This document shows positions 53,541 through 62,965 of a stretch of DNA of 64,000 nucleotides, piece by piece. Position 1 is the stretch's first letter, and every line of letters begins with the position of its first letter. Source of the DNA: Lentisphaeria bacterium (GTDB taxonomy: Bacteria; Verrucomicrobiota; Lentisphaeria; Victivallales; Victivallaceae); the NCBI GenBank assembly GCA_017450705.1, contig JAFSTC010000018.1:18058-82057 (forward strand). Reading direction: 5' to 3'. Both the position numbers and the translations under genes were made by a program. A model generated the notes under the pieces. The model did not search any database and was not told the origin of the DNA. It saw only the letters and a program-made list of their open reading frames with translations.

Positions 53541-56080
53541 TTCTTCTTTTCTTCTGTTGCGCCGCGTTCGGCCTGTCGGCGGCGTCCTCTCCCGCGGCCG
53601 CTTTCCGGGGGCAGTGGCGGTGCGTCGCCTTCGATCCCCGGCATCTCGTCCTGACCGGAGATTACGCCGAAGTTCAGGAACAGCTTTTTCAGAAACACTA
53701 CACCGGGCGGCGGAAGTCCGTGCGCCGCAGACTCGTCGGCTGGGCTGCCGATTATTGCTTCAACATCTCCGGAACGGAGGCCATCGCCGAATACCGTCCC
53801 CGGGTGACGGCCCTGCTGCGCGACCGTCCGAAAATCGGGATCTCTTCGGTGTCGGCGCCCGTCTCCGTGGAGCGGATCGGCTACTGGCTCAATCCCATCG
53901 GTCAGGCGCGCTTCCGGGATGCAAAAGGGGAATTGCGTCTTTCCCGCAACGCGGATGTTGCCCATTATCTCTTTCTGACCCTGAGCCGCCCCCTGACCGA
54001 CGGAGAGCAGATCACGATCACGCTGCCCGCGGGAGAACAGGTCGCGTTTACGTACAGGATCGATACGCCTTCTCCGCTTTTCAAGATCAATCAGGTGGGG
54101 CATCTGCCCGAGGCCCGCAAGTATGCCTATGCCGGCGCCTGGCTGGGGACGGCGGGACCTCTGCCGCTGGCAGCCCTCGACGGCAAGCCCTTTCATCTCG
54201 TGGAGTCCTCCGGCCGAAAGGTCGTGCTGAAAGGCGCGCTGCATGCCCGCATGGCCGATCCCGTGAACGCCTCCGGAACGCCCTTCACGGGGGAGGAGGT
54301 CCTTGAAATGGATTTTTCCTCCGTCACGACGCCCGGTGTTTACTACCTGGAGATCCCCGGGATCGGCCGCAGCGACACGTTCCGCATCGGGAACGATACC
54401 ATGGCCGAGGCCTTCTTCATTCACGCCCGCGGGCTTTATCACCAGCGCTGCGGCATCGCCAAGACGGAGCCTTACACCCACTGGATCCAGGAGACCTGTC
54501 ATCAGGAGTGTTTCCAGGGCAGTTTCCCGCCCGAGGCGGGGCATTACGGCAAGGGGCCCGATTCGCGGCCCTTCGGCTTTACCGATTCATCCGGGAAAAG
54601 CGTTCGGGTCAATCATTTCGAGCTGATCAAGAAGAATCCTCCGCTGGTCGAGCGCAGATTCCAGGCCCCCGGCGGGTGGCACGATGCCGCCGACTGGGAC
54701 CGACGTCCCCAGCACATGACCATCTCGGGCGAGCTGGCCGCCGTCTATCTGCTGAAGCCTGAAAATTTCATCGACGGCCAGCTGAATCTGCCGGAGAGCG
54801 GCAACGGCATCCCGGACATTCTGGACGAGGCCCGCTGGGGTCTGGAGCATCTGCGGCAGAAACAGCAGCTCGACGGCGGCGTCGGGACCTGGGTCGAGAC
54901 GACCCGGCACCCCCGGCCGGGGGAGGGGATGGCCTCCGCGGACAAGCTGACCTATTATCTCTCCTGCGCCACGAGGAACAGTTCTCTCGAATACGCCGCT
55001 TGGGCGTCCGTTTTGGCTCTGGCCATGCGCAAGGCCGGAGCCGAGAAGTACATGATCCAGTTCCGGGAGTCCGCCCGGAGCGCCTGGCGTTTCGCCGTGA
55101 GCACGCCCCGTCCGCGGCCCAAGGTTTTTCAGCTCGGCTCCAAGTCCGTCTTTTACCGCGAGGAACCCGATCTCGCGCCCGAGTATCTTGTCAAGGCCGG
55201 CGTCGGTCTTTTTCTGCTGACGGGGGATGAACAGTATCTGAAAAAGGCGGAGGAAGCGGTTCCGGCCGCCGCGGCCGCCATGAACAAGAACGGCTGGCGC
55301 TGGTCGCCGTTCATCTGGGTGGAGTTGGAGCTCTTCCAAATCAAATCCGCAGAACTGGAACGCCTCCGGCTCGCCCGCCGCAGGTCGCTGATCAACGCGG
55401 CGGATACTCTGCTCGAACAGCAGGAGCGTAATTATCCGATCCGCGTGCCCTGGTACGGGCCCGAGGACGGCTGGGTGCACACCATGAGCTGGGGAACTTG
55501 TCATCCCCTCGTTCGGGCAAAAGTTCTGATCGCCGCCCACGCGATGACGGGCGACCGCGCCTACAGGGAGGGGGCGCTTCTGGCCAACGATTTCCACAAC
55601 GGCGCCAATCCCTCCGGCAGTTCCATGACAAGCGGCCTCGGCCGGGTCTATCCGGTGCGGTTCCTCGATCTCAATTCCTATGCGGACGGCATCGACGAAC
55701 CGATCCCCGGCATCACGCCTTTCCGCAACACCTACGGTATTCCCCGCAGCGCCGTGCAGATGGCCTACGGTCTCTACTACCGGAAACGCCCGGATCAGCG
55801 TTTTCCCGGCCTGTCGCTTTCGCTCCTTCCCGGACCGGGGCGCAACGAAAAGGGGTGTGCCGACGGGGTCGGGCGGAAACTGCCGATCTGGCGCCGCTGG
55901 TGCAATGTCGAAGCCGAGACCGTCGCCGCCAGCGAGTATTCCGTCTGGGAGACCATCGCTCCCAACGCCGTCGTCACCGGATATCTTCTGAACGGAGCCA
56001 GCCGGCCCGACCGGCGCTGGATCGATCGCCGCCCTGCAAACGACGTCCGGCTTCTGCCCGGATATGCCCCTTTGCCGTGA
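53528..56080 (+). CDS. Secreted GH9-family glycoside hydrolase (cellulase-like) in the polysaccharide operon
   Basis: 850 aa with a signal peptide (about 1-18). The N-terminal region contains an Ig-like domain with FKINQVGHLPEARKYAYAG and VYYLEIPGIGRSDTFRIG, as in GH9 enzymes. The (alpha/alpha)6 barrel begins near residue 300. The catalytic-base pair is D386 and D389 in GGWHDAADWD; NGIPDILDEARWGLE follows. The likely acid is E808 in SEYSVWETIAPNAV. GH9 enzymes mostly cleave beta-1,4-glucans. A role trimming or releasing the exported polymer is inferred from position. It overlaps the glycosyltransferase gene. Confidence 0.85.
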   Translation: MVRLILLFFCCAAFGLSAASSPAAAFRGQWRCVAFDPRHLVLTGDYAEVQEQLFQKHYTGRRKSVRRRLVGWAADYCFNISGTEAIAEYRPRVTALLRDRPKIGISSVSAPVSVERIGYWLNPIGQARFRDAKGELRLSRNADVAHYLFLTLSRPLTDGEQITITLPAGEQVAFTYRIDTPSPLFKINQVGHLPEARKYAYAGAWLGTAGPLPLAALDGKPFHLVESSGRKVVLKGALHARMADPVNASGTPFTGEEVLEMDFSSVTTPGVYYLEIPGIGRSDTFRIGNDTMAEAFFIHARGLYHQRCGIAKTEPYTHWIQETCHQECFQGSFPPEAGHYGKGPDSRPFGFTDSSGKSVRVNHFELIKKNPPLVERRFQAPGGWHDAADWDRRPQHMTISGELAAVYLLKPENFIDGQLNLPESGNGIPDILDEARWGLEHLRQKQQLDGGVGTWVETTRHPRPGEGMASADKLTYYLSCATRNSSLEYAAWASVLALAMRKAGAEKYMIQFRESARSAWRFAVSTPRPRPKVFQLGSKSVFYREEPDLAPEYLVKAGVGLFLLTGDEQYLKKAEEAVPAAAAAMNKNGWRWSPFIWVELELFQIKSAELERLRLARRRSLINAADTLLEQQERNYPIRVPWYGPEDGWVHTMSWGTCHPLVRAKVLIAAHAMTGDRAYREGALLANDFHNGANPSGSSMTSGLGRVYPVRFLDLNSYADGIDEPIPGITPFRNTYGIPRSAVQMAYGLYYRKRPDQRFPGLSLSLLPGPGRNEKGCADGVGRKLPIWRRWCNVEAETVAASEYSVWETIAPNAVVTGYLLNGASRPDRRWIDRRPANDVRLLPGYAPLP

Positions 56081-56090
56081 GGAGACTGTC

Positions 56091-57266
56091 ATGGTGAAAA
56101 ACGAAGTCGAGATATTTCTCTTTATCGACGCCCTGGGTTGGGAATTGGTCGAGGGGACAGGTTTCATGTCGGAGGAACTGCCGTTCCGCCGCAGGATCGA
56201 AATGCAGTTCGGTTATTCGAGCACCGCCATCCCGACCATCCTTTCTGGCCGGACGCCCGCGGAGCACGGTCACCTGGGGCTGTTCCGTTTCGCGCCGAAG
56301 GATTCGCCCTTCCGGCGCCTGGGCCGCATCGAGCCGCTGATGCGCCCCCGCTCCTTCTGGAACCGGGGAAGAGTGCGTCACTGGCTCTCGCGGATCATCG
56401 GGCGGCTCTACGGCTTCACGGGATACTTCCAGCTGTATCAGATGCCCTTTTGCAAACTTCCCCTGATGGACTATTGCGAAAAGCAGGACCTTTTTGCCTC
56501 CCGGGGCATGGGGGAGATCGAAAATCTCCGAGACTTCCTCACACGGCATGATGCGGCTTATCACATCTCCGACTGGCACATCGGGGACCGGCGGAACTTC
56601 GAGGCCGCCCGCAGGGCCCTCGGGGAGGGAAAGACCTTTCTCTTCATCTACACCGCCGAGCTGGACGCCCTTCTGCACCGGTTTCCCGCACCGCCGGTCG
56701 CCGATGTCATCCGCGAAAAGCTGGCCTGGTACCGTGAGGAGATCCTGTCGCTTTTCAAAATCTGTGCGGACCTGAAAAAAACGGTGCGGCTGACCGTGAT
56801 CTCCGACCACGGCATGACTCCGCTGACCAAGACGGTCGATCTCAAGTCCGCCGTCGAAAAGACACCTCTCGTCTTCGGGCGCGATTACGGCGCCTGCTAC
56901 GATTCGACCATGTTCCGGGCGACGTTTATTTCTCCCGATTCCGAGCGTATCATCCGCGAGGCGGTGAAGCCCTTCGAAAACGACGGGCACTGGCTCACGG
57001 CCGACGAGGAAAAACATTACGGCATTTACCGGGCCGACCGGCTTTTCGGCGACGCCATTTTCCTCATGGCCCCCGGGATCCAGATCGTTCCCTCCGACAT
57101 GGGAAATGTTCCCCTCAACGGCATGCACGGATTTTCCCCAGAGGACAAGGACTCGCAGGCGGTGGTCCTCTCGACGGACGAGATCCCCGAGCGCGTCCGG
57201 TGCGTATCCGATTACTTCGGGCTGATGAAACAGCGCGTCGAGGAAAGAGAGGCCCGCGGCGTATGA
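56091..57266 (+). CDS. Alkaline-phosphatase-superfamily phosphodiesterase-like protein
   Basis: 391 aa, no clear signal peptide. Superfamily metal ligands and nucleophile can be followed: D13 in FLFIDALGW, T49 in SSTAIPTILSGRTPAEHG, the D and H of ELDALLHRF, DH in ISDHGMT and H in NGMHGF. This matches the type I phosphodiesterase/nucleotide pyrophosphatase branch. GAGGAG precedes the ATG at 56091. It overlaps the pyruvyltransferase gene by ATGA. It may add, remove or transfer a phosphoester on the polysaccharide; that is inference from context. Confidence 0.82.
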   Translation: MVKNEVEIFLFIDALGWELVEGTGFMSEELPFRRRIEMQFGYSSTAIPTILSGRTPAEHGHLGLFRFAPKDSPFRRLGRIEPLMRPRSFWNRGRVRHWLSRIIGRLYGFTGYFQLYQMPFCKLPLMDYCEKQDLFASRGMGEIENLRDFLTRHDAAYHISDWHIGDRRNFEAARRALGEGKTFLFIYTAELDALLHRFPAPPVADVIREKLAWYREEILSLFKICADLKKTVRLTVISDHGMTPLTKTVDLKSAVEKTPLVFGRDYGACYDSTMFRATFISPDSERIIREAVKPFENDGHWLTADEEKHYGIYRADRLFGDAIFLMAPGIQIVPSDMGNVPLNGMHGFSPEDKDSQAVVLSTDEIPERVRCVSDYFGLMKQRVEEREARGV

Positions 57267-58441
57267 AGATTTTGCTTGGCGGCGTCCCCCTGGGATGCGA
57301 CAATATCGGCGACGAGGCGATCATCGCCTGCGTCGTGGATCTGCTGCGCCGGATCTGTCCCGGCGCGGAGCTCGCGGTATGCACCCGCGACGGAGAAACG
57401 ACCGCCCGCCGGCTGGGCGTGACGGCCGTTCCGCTTTACGGATTTCCGCCGGAACCCCGTCTGCGGGAGTTTGCCGAAGAAGTCGGGCGGCACGACGTGT
57501 ATATCTGGTTCGGCGCCACGGGGCTCTCCGACTACCCCGAACGGGGACTGCGTTTGCTTGACATCGCCCGAAAGGCGGGGAAAAAGACCATCGTCTGGGG
57601 CGTCGGCATGAATTCGCAGCTGAATCCGGCCTTCTACCGGGCAGCGGGCAGGCGCCTTGCGCTGCTCCGCCTTTTGTCGGCCGCCTCGTTGGGGCTGATC
57701 GACTGGGTACGGGCCTATGAAAATCACCTGTGCCGCAGGACCCGGCGTCACATCCGCCGTTCCCTCGGCGCCTGCTCTCTGGTCGTTTTGCGGGACGGTG
57801 AATCGCTTTCCGAGGTGGAAAAGTGCGGTGTCCGGGGGGCTGTTGCGGGAGCCGATACGGCCATTCTTCAAGCGTCCGCTCCCCGTCCGCCGCTGGGACC
57901 GGCTCCGGAGGCCGTCCGGATCGGTTTCTGCATATCCGCCCAGAACGCCGTCCGGGACCTCGGCGGCGTGAAGGAGTTGTGGAACTCACTTTTGAAAGAC
58001 CCCGGGATCCGCCTCGTGCTGATCCCGATGAACCCCAGGACGGACAGGCTCCTGATGCTGGATCTGGCCGCAAAAACCGACCATCCCGAAAGGATCGAGT
58101 GTCTGGAGAGCGACCTTCCCGCCGATGTGCAGGCCTGCGCGTCGCAGTGCCGCGTGGTCGTCAGCAGCAGACTCCATCTGCTGATCCTCGCCTCCAACGC
58201 GGGCGTTCCTGGACTGGGGATCGAACGGGGGAGCAAAATAGCCAACTACCTCAAAGCTTTCGGAAGAACTTCTTCCGGCAGCGTGGAAAACTGCGACTTC
58301 GAGGCGCTTGAGCGGCAGATCAGGGAGGTCATTGCCATGCCTCCCGAAACGGTCCGTTCCCAGATGCAGGGCGTCATGGACCGGATGCACCACCGGCTCG
58401 AAGCGGCCGCGGAACTCCTGCGCCGGGCTCTCGAGGCCTGA
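57263..58441 (+). CDS. Polysaccharide pyruvyl transferase family protein
   Basis: 392 aa, cytoplasmic. PF04230-type features: the N-terminal GCDNIGDEAIIACVVDLL, DVYIWFGATGLSDYPERG, and the C-terminal SSRLHLLILASNAGVPGLG followed by ERGSKIANYL. Family members such as CsaB transfer pyruvate ketals from PEP to cell-surface polysaccharides, and some act as glycosyltransferase-like proteins. It starts within the stop codon of the phosphodiesterase-like gene and is the last gene of the operon. Confidence 0.88.
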   Translation: MKILLGGVPLGCDNIGDEAIIACVVDLLRRICPGAELAVCTRDGETTARRLGVTAVPLYGFPPEPRLREFAEEVGRHDVYIWFGATGLSDYPERGLRLLDIARKAGKKTIVWGVGMNSQLNPAFYRAAGRRLALLRLLSAASLGLIDWVRAYENHLCRRTRRHIRRSLGACSLVVLRDGESLSEVEKCGVRGAVAGADTAILQASAPRPPLGPAPEAVRIGFCISAQNAVRDLGGVKELWNSLLKDPGIRLVLIPMNPRTDRLLMLDLAAKTDHPERIECLESDLPADVQACASQCRVVVSSRLHLLILASNAGVPGLGIERGSKIANYLKAFGRTSSGSVENCDFEALERQIREVIAMPPETVRSQMQGVMDRMHHRLEAAAELLRRALEA

Positions 58442-58448
58442 GAACCGC

Positions 58449-58472
58449 GGGAGTGCCGGAGCCTTCACTCCC
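58449..58472. terminator. Shared hairpin between convergent genes
   Basis: GGGAGTG (58449-58455) pairs with CACTCCC (58466-58472), with a 10-nt loop. It lies between the pyruvyltransferase stop and the UGSC-like stop and could serve both directions, though no T-run is present. Confidence 0.4.
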
Positions 58473-60431
58473 TCACAGCTGCTCTCTGCGGCGGTAGTTT
58501 TTGAACTGCTGCGGACGGTCGGAGGGCGTCAGATCGGACTTGAGGTGATATTGCCGGAGCGGGGGATAGCCGGCTTCTTTCATCAGTGCGTCCCAGTTCT
58601 TCGGCAGATCGATCCTGACCGAAGCGAATCCGCCGCCGGGAACGCACATCGTCTTGTTGCGGCTGGCGTCCCCTGTGACGAGGATCGCGGTCTTGCCCGC
58701 GGTCATGACGGGGACCGTCTCCATTTTCGTCATGCCGGTCCATGCGAGCCAGGGGGGCGCGGGCGTGATTTTGCCGCCCTCCCTGCGGCCGATCCGGGTG
58801 ATGTGCCGCCGCATGGAGTAGGTTTCGGGGTTGAAGGCGCTGCCGGGATTTCCCCAGTAATTGGCGTAAGCCCTCTCCGCCACGGGGCGTCGGGCGGCGG
58901 AAATCAGAGCCCGCTCCAGCTCTTCCTTGCCTTTGAATTTCCGTGCCAGATCCCGCGCCACGTACTCCGTCACCAGAATGGCCCGGTAGACGAAGGGCGT
59001 CCCGCTGCCCAGCGCGAACTGCTCTTTCTCCACGGCGTCCCAGGCCATCATCTCCATGATCTTCTGCGGATCGGAGGTCGCAGGCGCCAGATTGTTCCCC
59101 CAGCTGAGGGCGGAACCCGCGGTCAGCACGTTGTCGTTCAGGGCAAACCCCTGCTGCATGTGATAGGGCCGCCAGTGCAGTTTGACCGCCGCGGCCTCGT
59201 CTTCGGCGAGACACCAGGGCATCAGATAGCCGAAAGTTCCCATGCGGTTGGTTTTGATGTAATAGCCCCCCAGATTCAGCATCGCCAGATTGATGAAGCG
59301 TCCGATCTTGGCGTTCCGGACGGCGGATATCTCGCCCTGAGAACAGTCCAGCTCCAGCTGACGGGCGAGGGGGCCGTTGATCCAGCAGTAGGGTGTCCAC
59401 GCGTGGGTGCTGGCCAGCGTTCGGCGGAAATCCCCGTCGGTCATTGCTTTGGTGAAGGCTATCAGGATCGGCATGTATTCCGGCTTGCATCCGGCCATGA
59501 CGCCGTTGACCGCTACGAGACGCGGCGTCGCCTTGCGGTAGGCAGGAGGGATCGCCGCGATCACGGCGTCGGGATCCGTATCCGTATATTTCAGAAATTC
59601 CGCGACCCTCTCCCGGGTGGGCGGGATGATCGGCAGACCGTCGGTCCAGCCGTTCCGCGTGAAGAAGAGATCGATCTCGTCGAGATTTCCGGAATAGACG
59701 ATCCCGTTTTCCGGAAGTTTTTGCTCCGTCTGCTTCAGCTCTTCGGGCGTGAAGGGTTTTGTCAGTGCTTCGACGATCTGCGGCCAGAGGATGTTCCTCG
59801 TGTTTTTCAAAAGTTCCTCCCGGGAATGGGCGGAAAAGGCGCCGGGGTAGGTCGCGACGCGGGGGACGGGGACTCCGGCGATCACGGCGGCGCGTTTCGC
59901 CTGCTCAGTGAAGCCCGGGGCCGCGATCATCACCGAGGGGATGCCGCCGTATTCCGCCGCGATGCAGGATCCCATCTCCTTGGGCGTGCAGAGCCCGCAG
60001 CCGCCGTTGCCGGAGATGACGGCGTCGATCTTCAGTTCCTTCAGTTTCCGCACGAAGTCGTCTTTCTGCTTCCGGATGACGCCCGGACCGGGCCAGGGGC
60101 CCGCGGAACCGATCTCTCCCAGAACGAAGACTTTCGCCGTCGGATAGTGCTTTTTGATCAGTCTTTTGATCTCGGGATGGGTCACCGAGGCCATGAAACT
60201 GCCGCCGACGACGGCGACGGTCTTGCCCTCCAGCGTGGAAAGCCGGGGCGCCTGTTTGATGCTGCGGATGAAGTTCTGTCCGACGGGGGACAGCACTTCG
60301 CTTTTTGCGGCGTCTCCTGCGCTTCCCGGCAGCTTGCAGCTTCCGGTCGTGTCGCACGCTTCGTCGCCGCGGGTGAGAACGGCGGTCCCGAGGAGGACTG
60401 CCGCGAACAGCGATACGGAGGATCTCATCAT
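58473..60431 (-). CDS. Exported UGSC-like protein with CGLC in place of UGSC
   Basis: 652 aa with a signal peptide (about 1-22). The N-terminal domain resembles the UGSC family of putative (seleno)proteins: TVAVVGGSFMASVTHPEIK, IDAVISGNGGCGLCTPKEMG and IPSVMIAAPGFTEQAKRAA. Here the redox-like motif is C145-G-L-C148, with cysteine where relatives have selenocysteine. The second domain begins FTRNGWTDGLPIIPPTRERV, a segment I associate with the same family, and includes AVNGVMAGCKPEYMPILIAF. Function is unknown; the motif suggests thiol redox chemistry outside the cytoplasm. AGGAG precedes two consecutive ATGs. Confidence 0.62.
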   Translation of the reverse strand: MMRSSVSLFAAVLLGTAVLTRGDEACDTTGSCKLPGSAGDAAKSEVLSPVGQNFIRSIKQAPRLSTLEGKTVAVVGGSFMASVTHPEIKRLIKKHYPTAKVFVLGEIGSAGPWPGPGVIRKQKDDFVRKLKELKIDAVISGNGGCGLCTPKEMGSCIAAEYGGIPSVMIAAPGFTEQAKRAAVIAGVPVPRVATYPGAFSAHSREELLKNTRNILWPQIVEALTKPFTPEELKQTEQKLPENGIVYSGNLDEIDLFFTRNGWTDGLPIIPPTRERVAEFLKYTDTDPDAVIAAIPPAYRKATPRLVAVNGVMAGCKPEYMPILIAFTKAMTDGDFRRTLASTHAWTPYCWINGPLARQLELDCSQGEISAVRNAKIGRFINLAMLNLGGYYIKTNRMGTFGYLMPWCLAEDEAAAVKLHWRPYHMQQGFALNDNVLTAGSALSWGNNLAPATSDPQKIMEMMAWDAVEKEQFALGSGTPFVYRAILVTEYVARDLARKFKGKEELERALISAARRPVAERAYANYWGNPGSAFNPETYSMRRHITRIGRREGGKITPAPPWLAWTGMTKMETVPVMTAGKTAILVTGDASRNKTMCVPGGGFASVRIDLPKNWDALMKEAGYPPLRQYHLKSDLTPSDRPQQFKNYRRREQL

Positions 60432-60533
60432 CTTTTTCTCCTGTGTTTCCGGGCAATTACAAAGACTCCGCCCGGATAACGAAAGAAAGCGGCGGAATAT
60501 TGTATCACGCGTCAGCTTGAGTTTTTCTTTTCC

Positions 60534-61703
60534 TCATCCCGAAGCCTGATCGATCATGATGTTCAGGTGCGGGTGACAGGGCGTTGCGGCAAAGACGGAA
60601 GAAAGCGCCTTTTCCGTTTTGCTTCTGTCGACGGTACAGCTGCGGGGGACCAGCAGATGAAATTCGAGCAGCAGGCCCTCCTCGTCGTGTTTCAGTTTGA
60701 ACTCATAAACCTTGAACAGGGGGTTCAGGTCGGCCACGGCGTTCTCCACCTGTCCGAGCCACGCCCGGGCTTCGGGGTCGGAGGGACTGCAGGGATCGCA
60801 GTGCAGCAGCAGATGGACGGGCATGTGCTTGCCGATCTCCACTTCGGCGCTTTCGAGCATATCGTGGACGGCGAGGATATCGGCGTCGAGATTGACCTCG
60901 GCGTGGGCCGTGGCGAAGTAGCGGTTGGGACCGTAATTGTGCATGATGATATCGTGGACGCCACGGATGCCCCGGCATTTCAGCAGACGGGAACGCAGCT
61001 CCTCCACCAGTTCCGGTCCCGGGGGTTCGCCCAGCAGGGGGCTGATGGTCTCCCGGAGGATCTTGCCGCCGCCGTAGAGGACGAGCAGCGCCGCCATGAC
61101 GCCCGCGCCGCCGTCCACGGGAAACGCCGTGAAGCGCTCGGCCAAAACGGCCAGCAGGACCACCGAGGTCCCGGCCATGTCGCTGAGGCTGTCGAAGGCC
61201 ATGGCCTTGATGGTGTGGGAGTCGATCCGTTTGCCGATCCCGCGGTAGAAGAAGAACAGCCACGCCTTGCACAGGAGCGTCCCGGCGAAGAGGGCGGTCA
61301 ACACCGGCGACATCCGGACTTCCCGGGGGTGGACGACCCGCTGGACCGACTCCACGAGAAAATTCAGCCCCATGGCAACGATGACCACCGCGACGACGAC
61401 GCCTGCGACATATTCGAAGCGTCCGTGGCCGAAGGGATGTTCCCGGTCGGCGGGTTTGGCCGCAAGTTTGAAACCGCAGACGGTCACGATCGAACTGCCG
61501 GCATCGGAGAGGTTGTTCACTGCGTCCGCCGCGACGGCCACGCTTCCCGAGAGCAGACCGACCGTGAACTTCAGTCCGGCCAGAAAAACATTGACGGCCA
61601 GCCCCACATATCCGCTGAAAATGCCGTAATCCAGCCGGACGGAGGGTGATTCCGTGTCGGCATAATCACGGACAAAGCATCTTATCAGGAGATCCCGGAT
61701 CAT
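60534..61703 (-). CDS. Cation diffusion facilitator family transporter
   Basis: A 389-aa divalent-metal/proton antiporter. TM2 carries DAVNNLSDAGSS and TM5 DSLSDMAGTS, the paired metal-site motifs. The first site residues (D-x3-N) differ from the HxxxD of zinc transporters, closer to manganese-type CDFs. HPFGHGRFEYVAGV lies after TM2. The C-terminal cytoplasmic domain (about 230-380) is longer than usual, with HMPVHLLLHCDP. A promoter lies upstream. The metal is not certain. Confidence 0.9.
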   Translation of the reverse strand: MIRDLLIRCFVRDYADTESPSVRLDYGIFSGYVGLAVNVFLAGLKFTVGLLSGSVAVAADAVNNLSDAGSSIVTVCGFKLAAKPADREHPFGHGRFEYVAGVVVAVVIVAMGLNFLVESVQRVVHPREVRMSPVLTALFAGTLLCKAWLFFFYRGIGKRIDSHTIKAMAFDSLSDMAGTSVVLLAVLAERFTAFPVDGGAGVMAALLVLYGGGKILRETISPLLGEPPGPELVEELRSRLLKCRGIRGVHDIIMHNYGPNRYFATAHAEVNLDADILAVHDMLESAEVEIGKHMPVHLLLHCDPCSPSDPEARAWLGQVENAVADLNPLFKVYEFKLKHDEEGLLLEFHLLVPRSCTVDRSKTEKALSSVFAATPCHPHLNIMIDQASG

Positions 61704-61758
61704 CAGTCAAAAAGTCCTCGAAAACAAACGGGCCGCATCAGGCGCGGCCGATCGCCAT

Positions 61759-61786
61759 TAATATACCACCGTATGGCGGAAAATCA
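61759..61786 (-). promoter_or_regulatory. Promoter for the CDF transporter gene
   Basis: Minus strand: TTGATT (61781-61786), 16 nt, TATATT (61759-61764). A GGCCGC/GCGGCC hairpin lies in the leader, without a T-run. Confidence 0.55.
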
Positions 61787-61897
61787 ATTCCGGCCGGGGC
61801 CGCCAAGCCGAAAATCGCTCCGGGACATGACGTCAAGGACACCCGGCTCGGAAATCCGACCGTCCGCGACGGAAAAAGATGACGGCGGGCCCCGGGG

Positions 61898-62959
61898 TCA
61901 GGCAAGGTCGTATCTGGCGGGACGGAAGGCGGATTTGAAGACGACGGTACTGGGCTGGGGATCGTCGATAAGGCGGAGGACCTGTTCGCAAAGTTTTTCG
62001 GCTTCGAGGTCGATATTGCGGCAGATAAGGTGGATCTCGGGTTCGATCTGGGGCAGGAGTTTGCCGCAGGCGCAGTTGGTGATTATCGAAAAATCCCTGC
62101 CGGGGATCCGGCCCTGACGGCGCAGCAGATCGTAGAGGGGAAAGGCGCACAGACCTCCGCACCAGAAGGTGGTATGTTCTTCCAGCCGGGAAAGGTTGCC
62201 GGCGAGGCAGTCGGCGGCGAGGCGGCAGACGAGATCCATGGGACACTGCTGCGGATCGCGCCGGTAGAGGAGACTGTCCAGTTCCGCGCGGCGGGCCCCG
62301 TTTGCCCGCATCAAGGTGCGGATCTTTTCCATCTGGATGGTCGAGGAGGGGGACTGTCTGCCGAAGTAGAGGATCTTATTTCTGCGTTCCGGAGGCAGAT
62401 CGGCGAACGCTTCGCCGTGGGCGGCCAGATTGTCGTACCGGAAATACGAGAGCCAGTGGTGATCGGGAAAGGGTTTGCGGCGCATCTCTTCGTTGAGGGT
62501 GAGGATCAGGCGCGATGTGTTTTTGTGCAGCAGTTCCAGCGACTGGCCGTGAAGCATTCCGGCGCCGACGATATAGACGTCGGCAAGGCCCGACTTGAGT
62601 ATGCGGCGCACGTCTCTGATCTGGTTTTCGGGACTGTAGTCCAGCCGGATGAGTTCGAGGATGTAGCCGCAGGATTGCAGAATGTCGCAGACCTGACGGA
62701 AGAAGGCGCTGCGGCCCATATCGTTGAGGTCGCGTTCCATGGCTCCGAACATCCATGCGATGCGGTGGGTGCGTTCGAAAGCGTATTTTTTGACCGCCCG
62801 GGAAGGCATGACGCCGTACTTGCGGCAAAGTCCGCGGATCTCCTCCCGCTTGCGCGGGCTTATGAGCCACGACGTGTCGGGGTTGAGCGCCCGCGAGACG
62901 GTGGACTGATTGACTCCGGCCAGTTTGGCGATATCTCTGGATGTGATTTTTTTCTGCAT
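61898..62959 (-). CDS. LacI-family transcriptional regulator, predicted leaderless mRNA
   Basis: 353 aa. The HTH is SRDIAKLAGVNQSTVSRAL at residues 7-25, followed by the hinge (RALNPDTSWLISPRKREEI) and a periplasmic-binding-type sensor (RIAWMFGAMERDLND, GLADVYIVGAGMLHGQ, LILTLNEEMRRK, VCRLAADCLAGNL, DFSIITNCACGKLLPQIEPE). Only one start fits: the ATG at 62959 with no Shine-Dalgarno, placed 6 nt after a -10 box. It follows the truncated hydrolase-like gene on the same strand. Confidence 0.9.
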   Translation of the reverse strand: MQKKITSRDIAKLAGVNQSTVSRALNPDTSWLISPRKREEIRGLCRKYGVMPSRAVKKYAFERTHRIAWMFGAMERDLNDMGRSAFFRQVCDILQSCGYILELIRLDYSPENQIRDVRRILKSGLADVYIVGAGMLHGQSLELLHKNTSRLILTLNEEMRRKPFPDHHWLSYFRYDNLAAHGEAFADLPPERRNKILYFGRQSPSSTIQMEKIRTLMRANGARRAELDSLLYRRDPQQCPMDLVCRLAADCLAGNLSRLEEHTTFWCGGLCAFPLYDLLRRQGRIPGRDFSIITNCACGKLLPQIEPEIHLICRNIDLEAEKLCEQVLRLIDDPQPSTVVFKSAFRPARYDLA

Positions 62960-62965
62960 GAAGAT

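Noticed and set aside
58473..60431. Selenocysteine (UGA recoding) in the UGSC-like gene
   Set aside because: The motif reads through with ordinary TGC codons and there is no in-frame TGA, so a Cys form is certain.
58308..60479. A 723-codon plus-strand open frame
   Set aside because: Antisense to the exported UGSC-like gene; no start signals or domains.
60534..61786. Mn2+-sensing riboswitch upstream of the CDF transporter
   Set aside because: The predicted leader is only about 50 nt with a simple hairpin; too short for the yybP-ykoY type.
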